Of a stretch of DNA of 64,000 nt, positions 7,987-16,236 are shown in pieces. The DNA is taken from contig RAYM01000015.1 in NCBI GenBank assembly GCA_003611805.1, positions 62,001 to 126,000 of the forward strand, read 5' to 3'. The notes beneath the pieces were generated by a model, which did not search any database, was not told the origin of the DNA, and saw nothing but the letters and a program-made list of their open reading frames with translations. The position numbers and the translations under genes were made by a program. Positions within the stretch are counted from its first letter, which is position 1; every line of letters begins with the position of its first letter. Source of the DNA: a bacterium 1xD42-87 (GTDB lineage Bacteria > Bacillota > Clostridia > Lachnospirales > Lachnospiraceae).

Positions 7987-8508
7987 ATGAAATTTACAGA
8001 TATACCTCAATTACTTACAAATAAGGCAAACTATAAAGTTGATGTTGGATTTAAATATTTTAGCAAAACAATAAATCAGTATATAGAAGAATATGGTCTG
8101 ATTTTGAATCCAGAATTCCAACGTGGACATGTATGGACAGAAGAACAACAGGAGAAGTACATAGAATATGTTTTAAAGGGTGGTACTTCTGGTAAGGAAA
8201 TATTTTTCAATAAACCAAGCTGGCATTGTAAGGCAAAGACAGAATATGATGATTTTGTCTGTGTTGATGGATTGCAGAGAATTACAGCAATTATGAAGTT
8301 TCAATCGAATGATTTGAAGGTATTTGGGATATATTATGATGAATTTGAAGGAGATCCAAGAGAAGTTACGACAAGAATATCGATACGGATTAATGATTTA
8401 CAGTATGAGAAGGATGTGCTGCAATGGTATATTGAAATGAATGAGGGTGGTACTCCGCATACAAAAGAAGAAATACAGAAGGTTAAAGATATGGTTTCTA
8501 AATTGTAA
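7987..8508 (+). CDS. Short DUF262 protein
   Basis: 173 residues from ATG 7987 (GGAGG 7 nt upstream; the TTG at 7981 is too close to it). QRGHVW (45-50) and VDGLQR (93-98) are the DUF262 signatures; a C-terminal YIEMNEGGTPHTKEE motif is also characteristic. It is about half the length of the copies at 4338 and 21002 and closely resembles the 173-residue copy at 14937, down to the positions of the motifs. A single ParB-fold domain with no nuclease partner; function unknown. Confidence 0.75.
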   Translation: MKFTDIPQLLTNKANYKVDVGFKYFSKTINQYIEEYGLILNPEFQRGHVWTEEQQEKYIEYVLKGGTSGKEIFFNKPSWHCKAKTEYDDFVCVDGLQRITAIMKFQSNDLKVFGIYYDEFEGDPREVTTRISIRINDLQYEKDVLQWYIEMNEGGTPHTKEEIQKVKDMVSKL

Positions 8509-8538
8509 TTGATTGTGTCAAAGAAGGAGAGAAAATTT

Positions 8539-9213
8539 ATGGCAAATTTATTTGAAAACAAGGATAAACATGATAGTTATGGTATGTTACAGTTTAGTAG
8601 GTCTTCTGGTGGAGCAAAATCATTATTTGGAAGCTCCATTCAACATAGAGATACTATAACGATGTATTTAAGAGAAGGAGAAGTTTCCAGAGAACTTAAT
8701 AGAGATTTTTATTTTGGTGGAGATAGGATTATTGAGTGCGAAATGAGTTATTCACAATTCGCAGAAGCAATTACATCTATGAATATGGGAACTGGCGTAC
8801 CTGTTACAATCAAATATATTAAGGGTAAGGGACATATTGAAGAATGTCCATTTATTGATAAGAAAAAACAATATGAAGAAGAGTTTAAAAATATTCTTGA
8901 CGAAACAAATAAACAGGCAAATGATTTATTAGAGTCAGTGAGGCAGATGTTTGAAGAGAAAAAGTCTTTTACTAAGAAGAATAAGGAAGAAATTTTAGAA
9001 AAATTAAATCATCTTAGTATGGAGATGAACGGAAACAGAGAGTTTATTTATAAGCAATTTAATGAGCAAATGGATAAGACAACGTTGGAAGCAAAAGGAG
9101 AGATTGAGGCATTTATGCAAAATAAAATCAATTCTGTTGCAAACGCAGCTTTAGTAGAACATCGAGATGATATTCTAAAGTTGGAAAACCCTGTTGATAT
9201 AAAAACAGAATAA
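8539..9213 (+). CDS. Hypothetical protein with C-terminal coiled coil
   Basis: 224 residues from ATG 8539 (GAAGGAGAG upstream). Residues 1-110 are a compact domain (SYGMLQFSRSSGGAKSLFGS, IECEMSYSQFAEAI). Residues about 115-205 are strongly heptad-like and charged (YEEEFKNILDETNKQANDLL and onward), predicting a coiled coil. It lies in the DUF262/ParB-like neighbourhood. No function recognised. Confidence 0.6.
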   Translation: MANLFENKDKHDSYGMLQFSRSSGGAKSLFGSSIQHRDTITMYLREGEVSRELNRDFYFGGDRIIECEMSYSQFAEAITSMNMGTGVPVTIKYIKGKGHIEECPFIDKKKQYEEEFKNILDETNKQANDLLESVRQMFEEKKSFTKKNKEEILEKLNHLSMEMNGNREFIYKQFNEQMDKTTLEAKGEIEAFMQNKINSVANAALVEHRDDILKLENPVDIKTE

Positions 9214-9246
9214 ACAGTTGAATACTTGATTTTATTGGAGGTTTTA

Positions 9247-9696
9247 ATGGAAGATAATTATACTGGCGATATGATTCTGATAGATAGATTATCAGAATTT
9301 TATCCTGTTAATAGTTGGTCATGGAATGAAGGCGAGGTTGTAGAACTTGATGACATTGCTTGTGCAATTCATGAAGGACATCCAGAGGAATCAGAGCCGT
9401 TTGGTGATACATGGAAACATCCTTGTATGGAGAATAAATCTACTGAGTGGCATATAGGAAGGATTTTATATTTTATAAAACATCCAGAGGAAATTAGAGA
9501 TATAGAGGTTGATAATCTATACAGTGGAGATTATATTTTCCCTGTACCTTCAATCATTGATGGAAACCATAGATTCATGGCAGCTATGTGGTTACAGGAT
9601 CAAGGAAAGATGGGAAAAGTTCATTGTAGATATGGTGGTAGAATGGATTTGTTGGATTATCTGGTTGGGAAAACGGATGTGTGTCCCGATGAATAA
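9247..9696 (+). CDS. ParB-like (Srx-fold) small protein
   Basis: 149 residues from ATG 9247 (TTGGAGG upstream). PVPSIIDGNHRFMAAMWL near residues 100-117 matches the ParB/sulfiredoxin-like phosphate-binding signature (D-G-N-H-R). There is no helix-turn-helix extension. It is the third ParB-fold type in the first 10 kb. A nucleotide-binding or nuclease role is inferred only from the motif. Confidence 0.6.
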   Translation: MEDNYTGDMILIDRLSEFYPVNSWSWNEGEVVELDDIACAIHEGHPEESEPFGDTWKHPCMENKSTEWHIGRILYFIKHPEEIRDIEVDNLYSGDYIFPVPSIIDGNHRFMAAMWLQDQGKMGKVHCRYGGRMDLLDYLVGKTDVCPDE

Positions 9697-9713
9697 ATAG
9701 GTAAGGTGATGAT

Positions 9714-10145
9714 ATGGGAAAATATTTGGATCAATGTTGTGATGACGCATGGGATGTTATTCGAGGAAGAAAGAAAATTATTGGGAATAAGATTGTAAGT
9801 ATCAAAGATACAGAAGAAATTGGGAATAAAGACAAAGAAGTATATGGTTGGTTAGCTCCTGATGGTACATTTTATCCTGTGGAATTTGGAAATCATCAAG
9901 CATGGGCATCTGAATATCTCTTGAAGTTGTATCATGATGGAGAAATATCTGATGAACAAGCTAGACCTAAAGATAACGGAGATGTAGGTGATTTATTGAC
10001 TGATATGGGTTGGATTTTGATTCATAATCCGCATGGTTATGATTTTAAGATTACACGAAACCTATCAAAGAGAGTCACGAATAAACAGAAAGATTATTTG
10101 CGTAGTATTGGGAAGATTGATTTATTAGAGAAGGAATTTGTATAG
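9714..10145 (+). CDS. Conserved phage-type hypothetical protein
   Basis: 143 residues. Contains YGWLAPDGTFYPVEFGNHQA, of a style I associate with small conserved proteins in Clostridia phages, and an acidic centre. It begins behind AAGGTGATGAT. Its stop is followed by a TAGGCAA-type mini-element. Function unknown. Confidence 0.55.
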   Translation: MGKYLDQCCDDAWDVIRGRKKIIGNKIVSIKDTEEIGNKDKEVYGWLAPDGTFYPVEFGNHQAWASEYLLKLYHDGEISDEQARPKDNGDVGDLLTDMGWILIHNPHGYDFKITRNLSKRVTNKQKDYLRSIGKIDLLEKEFV

Positions 10146-10173
10146 TAGGCAATAAATGTCTGATTTCAAGGAA
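10146..10173 (+). repeat. Dispersed TAGGCAA-type intergenic mini-element
   Basis: TAGGCAATAAATG followed by TGATTTCAAGG leads into the next ribosome site. It shares its first bases with elements at 2886, 10928 and 14715. Confidence 0.5.
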
Positions 10174-10190
10174 GAATTGAGGTAAAATAT

Positions 10191-10436
10191 ATGAACTTAG
10201 TTGGAAAAGATGTTGCAATAATGCGTTTATGCATGGTAGGTAATACACCAACAAAAGTAGATGAAGAATATATTGGAACAGCACTAAGAAAAGTGGTTAA
10301 AATTGTTCATGAATTTGATGATGGATTATTTTTGACTGATTTCTTTATGCCAGAACATATTGATAAGAAAAATGACTATTGTCATTATGGCTTTTTGGTG
10401 TTGGATCGACATAATTTTGAAACAATTAATTCTTAG
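10191..10436 (+). CDS. Hypothetical protein
   Basis: 81 residues, probably a small beta-barrel (IGTALRKVVKIVHEFDDGLF, FLVLDRHNF). It is followed directly by the frameshifted gene at 10451. No family recognised. Confidence 0.5.
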   Translation: MNLVGKDVAIMRLCMVGNTPTKVDEEYIGTALRKVVKIVHEFDDGLFLTDFFMPEHIDKKNDYCHYGFLVLDRHNFETINS

Positions 10437-10450
10437 AGAAGGTGGATAAT

Positions 10451-10668
10451 ATGATTGAAATAAAAAGAAAAGCGAACTTAAAGGTGCAGAAAAGTATGGT
10501 GATTGTAATAGCTGCTCAAAAAGGAGTGGTGAAACGGATCTGTACCAGATAGAATTTCATTATGATGATTCTACAAAAAATCATACTGTCAATTTGTGCT
10601 TTAATTGTATGTGTGAATTAGGGAATATGATTTATGATATATATCAATCTGAAACGGAGAAAATATAA
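10451..10668 (+). pseudogene. Frameshifted small zinc-ribbon gene
   Basis: The ATG at 10451 sits behind GAAGGTGGATAAT, but its frame stops at about 10552. From about 10455 to the TAA at 10666-10668 another frame is open without a start and encodes a coherent cysteine protein (YGDCNSCSK, then VNLCFNCMCELG). Adding one base in the A-run near 10462 would join the two into a 72-residue protein. The two CxxC pairs and spacing resemble the intact protein at 12261-12629. The cause is either a real single-base deletion, a sequencing error in a homopolymer, or less likely programmed slippage. Confidence 0.6.
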
Positions 10669-10690
10669 AAATATTTTGGAGGAAACGAAT

Positions 10691-10930
10691 ATGAAAAGGA
10701 CAATAGAAGAATGTTTACAACGATGTGAAACAAAAGACTTTGATGAAACGATGGTATCAGTTTGTGAATTGAGACGGGCTGTCGAGTGTATAAAAAAGTT
10801 GGACGTAATAAAGGAAAAAATAATTGAAATGATGGAAGATTTAGAAAATACCACAAAAGAAAGACACATGAATGATTTAGAGTATGGAAGATATTCTGCT
10901 ATGAGTGATGTTTTGAACTTGATTGATTAG
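10691..10930 (+). CDS. Small helical hypothetical protein
   Basis: 79 residues from ATG 10691 (TTGGAGG upstream). Nearly all helix, acidic, with two cysteines in the first helix (IEECLQRCETKD). Its TAG stop opens a TAGGCAA-type mini-element. No function recognised. Confidence 0.5.
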   Translation: MKRTIEECLQRCETKDFDETMVSVCELRRAVECIKKLDVIKEKIIEMMEDLENTTKERHMNDLEYGRYSAMSDVLNLID

Positions 10931-10957
10931 GCAAGGAAATTCGATTTTCATTGGGGA
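10928..10957 (+). repeat. Dispersed TAGGCAA-type intergenic mini-element
   Basis: TAGGCAAGGAAATTCGATTT then TCATTGGGGAGG. GAAAT pairs with ATTTT around TCG just upstream of the next ribosome site. Confidence 0.5.
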
Positions 10958-10966
10958 GGGAATGAA

Positions 10967-11176
10967 ATGTTATACGGTGTATATGTAAAAAGTGGTGACG
11001 AAAACAGTAAGCCACAAATGAGGATGCGATCTTCAAGTGATGCAAATTTCCTTTTTCGTAAGGGATGTGAAGCAGTATTTTTAAGTGAGATAGATGCTTT
11101 TGGATATGGTTTTGAACAATCTAAAATGAGAAAAATAGATTTTGATAGAAATATTATTGATATAGATGAGGATTAA
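10967..11176 (+). CDS. Hypothetical protein
   Basis: 69 residues behind GGGGAGGG. It starts MLYGVYVKSGDENSKPQ and ends with an acidic tail (NIIDIDED). Probably a small beta-rich protein of the co-directional cluster. Not recognised. Confidence 0.5.
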   Translation: MLYGVYVKSGDENSKPQMRMRSSSDANFLFRKGCEAVFLSEIDAFGYGFEQSKMRKIDFDRNIIDIDED

Positions 11177-11179
11177 TAT

Positions 11180-11479
11180 ATGGACATGAATTATAAACCT
11201 AAATTTTATGATTGTATATTAGATGGAATAAGGAAAGAGGGTAGTAAGAATTTATTTCATCTGACAGAAAAAGAAACAGAAGGAAGAAATCAAATGCAGA
11301 TTGAGGTGGATCAGCCTTCAGAATTGATTTTAGAAAGAATGAAGGAATGCATTCTTGGGAAAAGAAAAATACTATATTTAACCAATGGAATGAGAGATAT
11401 TAATGTATCTTATCTTGGAGATAATAAATGGCAGTTATTTGATGAGTTTGATATTTTTGAGTTTGAGATGTCGGTATAA
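11180..11479 (+). CDS. Hypothetical protein
   Basis: 99 residues, starting 3 nt after the previous stop. It contains LILERMKECILGKRKILYL and ends with a run of D, E and F residues. Tight spacing implies translational coupling. Function unknown. Confidence 0.5.
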   Translation: MDMNYKPKFYDCILDGIRKEGSKNLFHLTEKETEGRNQMQIEVDQPSELILERMKECILGKRKILYLTNGMRDINVSYLGDNKWQLFDEFDIFEFEMSV

Positions 11480-11514
11480 GAGAAGTTAATGTTTTTTCGG
11501 AGGCAATTGTTGAA

Positions 11515-11676
11515 ATGATTACTTGGAAATGTTTATATAAATTAGATGGTGAAGAACTGAGAGGAATAGTAAATGACATAAAAAATGGTGAAAGTTATAC
11601 TGTTTCTGGATGGGAAGATACATATCCAACAGATAATGATATTTTGAAGTATGCTGCCAGATGTGGTGTGAGGTGA
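11515..11676 (+). CDS. Very small hypothetical protein
   Basis: 53 residues (MITWKCLYKLDGEELRGIV start), with CGGAGG 12 nt upstream. Beta-hairpin-like sequence with YTVSGWEDTYPTDND in the middle. Its end contains the ribosome site for the next gene (GAGGTGA), so the two are coupled. Small but well placed. Confidence 0.45.
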   Translation: MITWKCLYKLDGEELRGIVNDIKNGESYTVSGWEDTYPTDNDILKYAARCGVR

Positions 11677-11681
11677 TTAGT

Positions 11682-11843
11682 GTGGGACAAGATAGAAAAA
11701 TGAATAATCCTTCTTGGTGTTGTGAAAAGATAGAAGAATTACTACAAGAATATAAAAATAAGCAAGAAGATTCTCATGATCCGGCAGAATATGAGACATA
11801 TAAAGAAGTTATTGAAGATATAGAGAAGATTTTATATGAATGA
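11682..11843 (+). CDS. Very small hypothetical protein
   Basis: 53 residues from GTG 11682, chosen because GAGGTGAT lies just upstream; an ATG at 11661 would overlap the previous gene and has no site. Contains NPSWCCEKIEELLQEY, acidic and helical. Unknown. Confidence 0.45.
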   Translation: MGQDRKMNNPSWCCEKIEELLQEYKNKQEDSHDPAEYETYKEVIEDIEKILYE

Positions 11844-11858
11844 TTGGAGAATGTGAGT

Positions 11859-12239
11859 ATGGAGAAGAAATTTAAACATGGTGATAGAGTTTATCATAAA
11901 AATTTAAAGCAGTATGGATTCTTTATCGGATATGCGTGGGAGTCCGAAGAAGAATGTGATGTGGACTTTGAAACAGAAGATGGAGAAATGGAACAGAAGC
12001 ATGTCAGTGTGAAGTGGCTGGAACCAGCACAGAAAACATATAACAAGAAAGTCATGGAAGCTCTTAGGCAACGTAGAGGATTAGAACCTGGAGACGCGTC
12101 CAAGGATACAGATATTATGAGTATGACAAAACAGGATGCATTCAATGAATATTGCCAGTGGGAAGGACTGATTGGTGGATACGGATACTCATTACTAAAT
12201 GTTGTGGAAAATATTTATGGTATAAATTTGCAACAGTAA
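11859..12239 (+). CDS. Hypothetical protein with SH3/KOW-like N-terminus
   Basis: 126 residues from ATG 11859. The N-terminal 55 residues (FKHGDRVYHKNLKQYGFFIG, then DVDFETEDGEMEQKHVSVKW) look like a small beta-barrel of the KOW/SH3 type; the C-terminal part is a helical domain. The fold is inferred from the strand pattern only. Confidence 0.5.
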   Translation: MEKKFKHGDRVYHKNLKQYGFFIGYAWESEEECDVDFETEDGEMEQKHVSVKWLEPAQKTYNKKVMEALRQRRGLEPGDASKDTDIMSMTKQDAFNEYCQWEGLIGGYGYSLLNVVENIYGINLQQ

Positions 12240-12260
12240 ATTTTTAGATTGGAGGATATC

Positions 12261-12629
12261 ATGCTTGATGTTGAGTTAGATAATGGTAAATATACTTCGT
12301 GTTTAAATTGTAACGAGAAGCAAGATGAATATAGAAAAATATATTCAATTACTATAGGAAATTTGAATCCATTAAAAATAAATTTATGTACTGAATGCAT
12401 GGGCGTGTTGGTTTCTAAAATGACATATGCGTTTAATATGGAATTTCCAAATAATGATAAGACAGATTACGATACTGAATTGGAAATTGAAAGTAAATTA
12501 AGAATTTTACTTAATAAGAAAATTTCTGGAACTTGGAATGAAGATTGTCAAAAGGAATTAGATTCTCTTAACGAAGAAAAAATGTGCAATTCTCATAGAT
12601 TGCTTTATAGAGATGTTTGTAATTGGTAA
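12261..12629 (+). CDS. Zinc-ribbon hypothetical protein
   Basis: 122 residues from ATG 12261 (TTGGAGG 6 nt upstream). C14-x2-C17 and C43-x2-C46 form a four-cysteine zinc site, followed by a charged helical tail. It resembles the product reconstructed from the frameshifted gene at 10451. Function unknown. Confidence 0.55.
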   Translation: MLDVELDNGKYTSCLNCNEKQDEYRKIYSITIGNLNPLKINLCTECMGVLVSKMTYAFNMEFPNNDKTDYDTELEIESKLRILLNKKISGTWNEDCQKELDSLNEEKMCNSHRLLYRDVCNW

Positions 12630-12634
12630 ATGAT

Positions 12635-12657
12635 AGTCTTGAAATCCGGTTTTCATA
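12635..12657 (+). repeat. Dispersed AGTCTTGAAAT-type mini-hairpin
   Basis: AGTCTTGAAATCCGG followed by TTTTCATAG. TGAAA pairs with TTTCA just ahead of the next ribosome site. Related copies occur at 32068, 32435, 45741, 47137 and 54478. Confidence 0.55.
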
Positions 12658-12679
12658 GCATGAATGGAGGAATAGGTAA

Positions 12680-13132
12680 ATGTCAATGAAGTATGAAATT
12701 GGTACAAAAGTTAGAATAAGAACTGACTTAGAGACAGATAAACTTTATAATGGAATTGATTTTAGTATAGATATGAAATCATACATGGGAAAAGAAGCGA
12801 AAATTGTAGACTGTAATGAAAATGCATATTTTCTTGATGTAGACAATAGATTCTGGTCTTGGGGAGAAACAATGTTGAAAGAGGTTTCTAATACACCAAC
12901 ATTAGATCGAATGTTAGAAATCCAAGAACAGTCAGAACTTTGTGGAGAATTTTTAGATTGGTTTTTACATAAATATGCAGTTTTTGAAAGAAGACAGAAA
13001 AGAGAATCACCATTTGTTAATCCAGATGGAGCCAGCGACTATATAAGTAAAGAGAGATTGCTTGCTGAATTTTTTGACATTGATTTGGATGAGGCTGAAA
13101 GAGAAAAAGAGTCTATCTTGAAATCTCTATAA
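12680..13132 (+). CDS. Hypothetical protein
   Basis: 150 residues with ATGGAGGA upstream. A beta-rich N-terminal half (YEIGTKVRIRTDLETDKLYN, KEAKIVDCNENAYFLDVDN) is followed by a helical acidic C-terminal half. A modular DNA- or protein-binding role is possible but not shown. Confidence 0.5.
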   Translation: MSMKYEIGTKVRIRTDLETDKLYNGIDFSIDMKSYMGKEAKIVDCNENAYFLDVDNRFWSWGETMLKEVSNTPTLDRMLEIQEQSELCGEFLDWFLHKYAVFERRQKRESPFVNPDGASDYISKERLLAEFFDIDLDEAEREKESILKSL

Positions 13133-13152
13133 GAGAAAAGAGAGTGGCGATT

Positions 13153-13575
13153 ATGAAGATTATCTGCTATTCAGTAACAGCATTTGAACCACAGGAACAG
13201 ACACATCTGGCAAAGAATATTCAGCATCATCTTTCTGGTGGATTTAACATAGAGGATTATCCTGAGTTTATGAGATGGCAGATTCAGCGTATCCATGAAC
13301 AAAAGGTAGCTTTCTACAAAGAGCATTTAGAAGACTTGAAGCGTGGTATTTGGTGTTTTGTAGATGGACATAAGAGTAATCAATCACTAAATCATCTGAA
13401 GCATAAAGTTCCGTGTTGAGAAGCTGAGGTTCCTGATGATATAGAGTGTTATGATTGTAATTGGGAAAAACTGATAACTATTTCTGATCCTGATGTGCTA
13501 TGGGGAGGGTGTTATATTCCTGAGAGGGAAATGTGGAAAATCATGAATGTTAGGAGAAGAAGGAAAACTGCATAA
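13153..13575 (+). pseudogene. Hypothetical gene interrupted by an in-frame TGA
   Basis: The frame from ATG 13153 (MKIICYSVTAFEPQEQTHLA) reaches a TGA at 13417-13419. The same frame stays open for 51 more codons with ordinary protein sequence (EAEVPDDIECYDCNWEKLIT, then DPDVLWGGCYIPEREMW) to a TAA at 13573-13575. No start codon with a ribosome site lies between. The simplest reading is a nonsense mutation in a 140-residue gene, perhaps TGG to TGA. TGA is a genuine stop in neighbouring genes, so recoding is unlikely. Confidence 0.55.
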
Positions 13576-13598
13576 TTATAATATTGGAGGTTAATAAC

Positions 13599-13754
13599 AT
13601 GAAAACAATTTGGTATGCTGTAGTTGATTCAATAGAAGTTCCAGATGATATGAGTGATCATGAAATCGATAATAAAATCAATGAAATAGCTGATGGTAAG
13701 GAAGTTATGTGGTCAGAAAAAGACGATCTTATTGATATTCGTCAATGGGATTAA
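13599..13754 (+). CDS. Very small hypothetical protein
   Basis: 51 residues (MKTIWYAVVDSIEVPDDMSD start) with a strong TTGGAGG 8 nt upstream. Strand-helix-strand pattern, acidic. Unknown. Confidence 0.5.
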   Translation: MKTIWYAVVDSIEVPDDMSDHEIDNKINEIADGKEVMWSEKDDLIDIRQWD

Positions 13755-13803
13755 AAATGCCAATAGAATGTTGCTTTTAAGAGGAAATGTGAGGTGTGAT
13801 ATG

Positions 13804-14007
13804 ATGACTATTTTTGAAGCAAATAGTAAATTAATTGAAATTGGAAATGTAATGATTGAAGAACATGGTTTACAATATTATATTGTTCCAAGAACAACAC
13901 TTAAAGAGTCTAATATAGAATTATATAAACAGTCCTATGATAATGTGGAGGCTGCTTATGAGGTTGCATTGCAGTTGCCATCAAATTTTGGAATGGAGAG
14001 CGTCTAA
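13804..14007 (+). CDS. Hypothetical protein
   Basis: 67 residues starting at the second ATG of an ATGATG pair; GAGGTG lies 7 nt upstream of it. Contains YIVPRTTLKESNIELYKQSY, predicted strand then helices. Not recognised. Confidence 0.45.
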   Translation: MTIFEANSKLIEIGNVMIEEHGLQYYIVPRTTLKESNIELYKQSYDNVEAAYEVALQLPSNFGMESV

Positions 14008-14009
14008 AT

Positions 14010-14330
14010 ATGTTAATATTAAAAGGAAATGTAGGAAAATCGGTAGTATTACAATCGCTTATAGAGTCTTATCCAGATTCATATACAATTGTGTATGACA
14101 AGGAACCTATTGCTACTATACCAACTTATTATGTATCATCAAAGGAATTTAACTTAGAAGATTTGTGTGAGAGTATAAAAAGAGAAATCGAAAGTGAATG
14201 TAGATCAAGGTCAATGATTATTGTCTATACAAACCTTCATGAAAGTGAAATCGGTTGTATTAAATCCTTAGTGGAAAAATTTGAATCGGATCACTTCTGT
14301 AGGTGGGGTGTTGTAATGTGTAAGGAATAA
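14010..14330 (+). CDS. Hypothetical protein with P-loop-like start
   Basis: 106 residues, starting 2 nt after the previous stop. MLILKGNVGKSVVLQSLIES resembles a shortened Walker A (GNVGKS) and SMIIVYTN resembles the following hydrophobic strand, but the classical G-x4-GK[ST] spacing is not met and no Walker B aspartate is obvious. It may be a reduced NTPase-like domain or chance similarity. Confidence 0.4.
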   Translation: MLILKGNVGKSVVLQSLIESYPDSYTIVYDKEPIATIPTYYVSSKEFNLEDLCESIKREIESECRSRSMIIVYTNLHESEIGCIKSLVEKFESDHFCRWGVVMCKE

Positions 14331-14356
14331 ATATAAGGAAAGTTGGTGATTCATCT

Positions 14357-14539
14357 ATGAATAAACTACCTAAAATTGGTGATTTATTATATGCTGAAAG
14401 TGGTTATTTAATTGTAAGGCATTTGAAAATCATAGCAATTGATAAAAAAGAAAATATCAGTGATAGTATTGTAACAGTAATTGGAAAATATGGAAGAAGA
14501 TATAGTGAACCTTTATGGATGTTTGCTGGAATTGAGTAA
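14357..14539 (+). CDS. Very small hypothetical protein
   Basis: 60 residues (MNKLPKIGDLLYAESGYLIV start), probably a small beta-barrel. AGTTGGTGAT lies upstream of the ATG. Unknown. Confidence 0.45.
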   Translation: MNKLPKIGDLLYAESGYLIVRHLKIIAIDKKENISDSIVTVIGKYGRRYSEPLWMFAGIE

Positions 14540-14570
14540 ATGAAATGCTGTTTTTAAGGAGCAGATTAAT

Positions 14571-14717
14571 ATGTTGGGAATATGGTTGTTAAGGAGACAT
14601 GCAAAAAAATCAAAAGAAAAATTAAGGGATTATTTATCTATTGATGATTTTGCAATTTTGTTATCAGAATATGATGGTTACGCCAAAAGTTTACCAAGGT
14701 GGGTGTGGTGGTTTTAG
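14571..14717 (+). CDS. Very small hypothetical protein
   Basis: 48 residues with AAGGAG 9 nt upstream. A basic N-terminal helix (WLLRRHAKKSKEKLRDYL) and a tryptophan-rich C-terminus (PRWVWWF). Its stop TAG opens a TAGGCAA-type element. Expression is unproven. Confidence 0.4.
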   Translation: MLGIWLLRRHAKKSKEKLRDYLSIDDFAILLSEYDGYAKSLPRWVWWF

Positions 14718-14746
14718 GCAATGAAAGGCTGGTTTTAAGAAGGGGA
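14715..14746 (+). repeat. Dispersed TAGGCAA-type intergenic mini-element
   Basis: TAGGCAATGAAAGGCTGG followed by TTTTAAGAAGGGG. GAAAG and TTTT flank a GCTGG loop ahead of the ribosome site for 14754. Confidence 0.5.
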
Positions 14747-14753
14747 GGAGAAA

Positions 14754-14894
14754 ATGCAATATTGTAATACAAAAAAGAGTTGTAAATATAAACATGATTG
14801 TTATAATGAACAGACGGTTGTGGATGGAGATAAGTTATGTACATTTTCTGATTGGTGTTTATATCAGGAAATAATTGAAGATGATAAAGATTAA
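14754..14894 (+). CDS. Very small cysteine-rich protein
   Basis: 46 residues behind GGGGAGGAG. Cysteines at 4, 10, 16, 29 and 35 (YCNTKKSCKYKHDCYNE, LCTFSDWC) suggest a knotted or metal-binding mini-protein. Five cysteines in 46 residues is far above background. Unknown. Confidence 0.5.
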   Translation: MQYCNTKKSCKYKHDCYNEQTVVDGDKLCTFSDWCLYQEIIEDDKD

Positions 14895-14936
14895 CTTCGA
14901 AATTCAAGTTTTAAGTAATGGACTGGTGGTGATATA

Positions 14937-15458
14937 ATGAAATGGGATGAGATACCTAAATTTAAAGAATTTGGAATAGTCAATCCTGTAAATTATGGCT
15001 TTGCGTTATATGTGGAGTTTATAAATGAACAAATTGATAAATATGATTTGCAGCTTAATCCAGAGTTTCAGCGTGGTCATGTATGGGTAGAAGAACAGCA
15101 GATAAAATATATTGAATTTATTCTTCGTGGCGGAAAAACAGGAAGAGATTTTTATTTTAATTGGAACCAAAAAACCAATGAATATGTATGTGTTGATGGA
15201 TTACAGCGTACTAAGGCATTTATGCGATTTATTACTGGTGAAATAATGGTATTTGGACAATATTATGATGACTTTGGTTTTACTAAGAGAGTAGCGGGTT
15301 ATAACCCATTACCAGAGTTTCGGATTAATGTATATATGAATCATTTGGAGAATAAGAAAGAGATTTTAGAATGGTATGTAGATATGAATTCTGGTGGAAC
15401 ACCACATACAAATGCTGAGATTGAAAGAGTTAAGAAAATGATTTTGGAACTGGGATGA
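14937..15458 (+). CDS. Short DUF262 protein
   Basis: 173 residues. QRGHVW at 45-50, VDGLQRT near 92 and WYVDMNSGGTPHTNAEIE near the C-terminus give the same layout as the paralogue at 7987. The two clearly derive from a duplication but have diverged strongly. Single ParB-fold DUF262 domain, no nuclease partner. It is followed 25 nt later by a Fic gene. Confidence 0.75.
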   Translation: MKWDEIPKFKEFGIVNPVNYGFALYVEFINEQIDKYDLQLNPEFQRGHVWVEEQQIKYIEFILRGGKTGRDFYFNWNQKTNEYVCVDGLQRTKAFMRFITGEIMVFGQYYDDFGFTKRVAGYNPLPEFRINVYMNHLENKKEILEWYVDMNSGGTPHTNAEIERVKKMILELG

Positions 15459-15483
15459 TTAAAATATATGTGAGGGTATAGAG

Positions 15484-16224
15484 ATGAATAGTCCTAAGAA
15501 TAATGATATTTTAGATTTTCTTTTGGAAAGATTCAAAATAGAAAGAGAGAAGTTTGACAGATCTGGTGTGTATGCATATACGCAGCGTTTGTTTGCCTAT
15601 AATTCAAATAAAATTGAGGGAAGTACGCTTACTGAGGAACAGACGGCATCTTTGTTTGACAATGGTACACTTCCAAAATCAGATGATTATTACAGAGCAA
15701 AGGATGTTGAGGAAATGAATGGGCATTTTCTCATGTTTAATAAGATGTTGGACACGCTGGATGAGCCATTGACACAGGAACTAATAAAGAAATTTCATTA
15801 TGAGTTGAAGTCTGGAGTATTTGAGGATCGTGCTAACGGATATGCAATCGGCGATTATAAGCAACGTCCTAATATGATCGGAATGTATCAGACTGTAAGA
15901 CCAGAAGACGTTGAAAAAGAGATGAATGTTCTCATGGGATGGTATTTTAGACAGAAAGTAAATATTTCTGTATTATCTGAGTTTCATGCAAGATACGAAA
16001 GTATTCATCCATTCCAGGACGGAAACGGTAGGACGGGAAGGTTGATTCTCTTTAGGGAGTGCCTAAAGAATGGTATTGTGCCGGTTGTGATTGAAGATGC
16101 AAATAGAAATGAGTATCTGGAGGCATTAAAAGAATATAGAGAAGAAAAAAGTCTGGATAAATTAATTACACTTTTTGAAAAAGAGCAGCAGTTTTATTTT
16201 GGGAAGTGCAAATATTTTATGTGA
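15484..16224 (+). CDS. Fic family protein (AMPylase-type), class II self-inhibited
   Basis: 246 residues. The core motif HPFQDGNGRTGR (175-186) matches HPFx[D/E]GNGRxxR completely, so it should transfer AMP or another nucleotide group to target proteins. SNKIEG at 41-46 fits the inhibitory motif [S/T]xxxE[G/N] placed upstream of the Fic core, which defines class II enzymes that inhibit themselves in cis and need no separate antitoxin. It may be a toxin, a host-modifying enzyme or a regulator of the neighbouring DUF262 proteins; the target is unknown. Confidence 0.88.
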   Translation: MNSPKNNDILDFLLERFKIEREKFDRSGVYAYTQRLFAYNSNKIEGSTLTEEQTASLFDNGTLPKSDDYYRAKDVEEMNGHFLMFNKMLDTLDEPLTQELIKKFHYELKSGVFEDRANGYAIGDYKQRPNMIGMYQTVRPEDVEKEMNVLMGWYFRQKVNISVLSEFHARYESIHPFQDGNGRTGRLILFRECLKNGIVPVVIEDANRNEYLEALKEYREEKSLDKLITLFEKEQQFYFGKCKYFM

Positions 16225-16236
16225 GAGGAAATCTAT

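Noticed and set aside
14010-14330. Full P-loop NTPase at 14010
   Set aside because: GNVGKS lacks the first glycine of G-x4-GK[ST] and no Walker B is clear, so it is listed only as P-loop-like.
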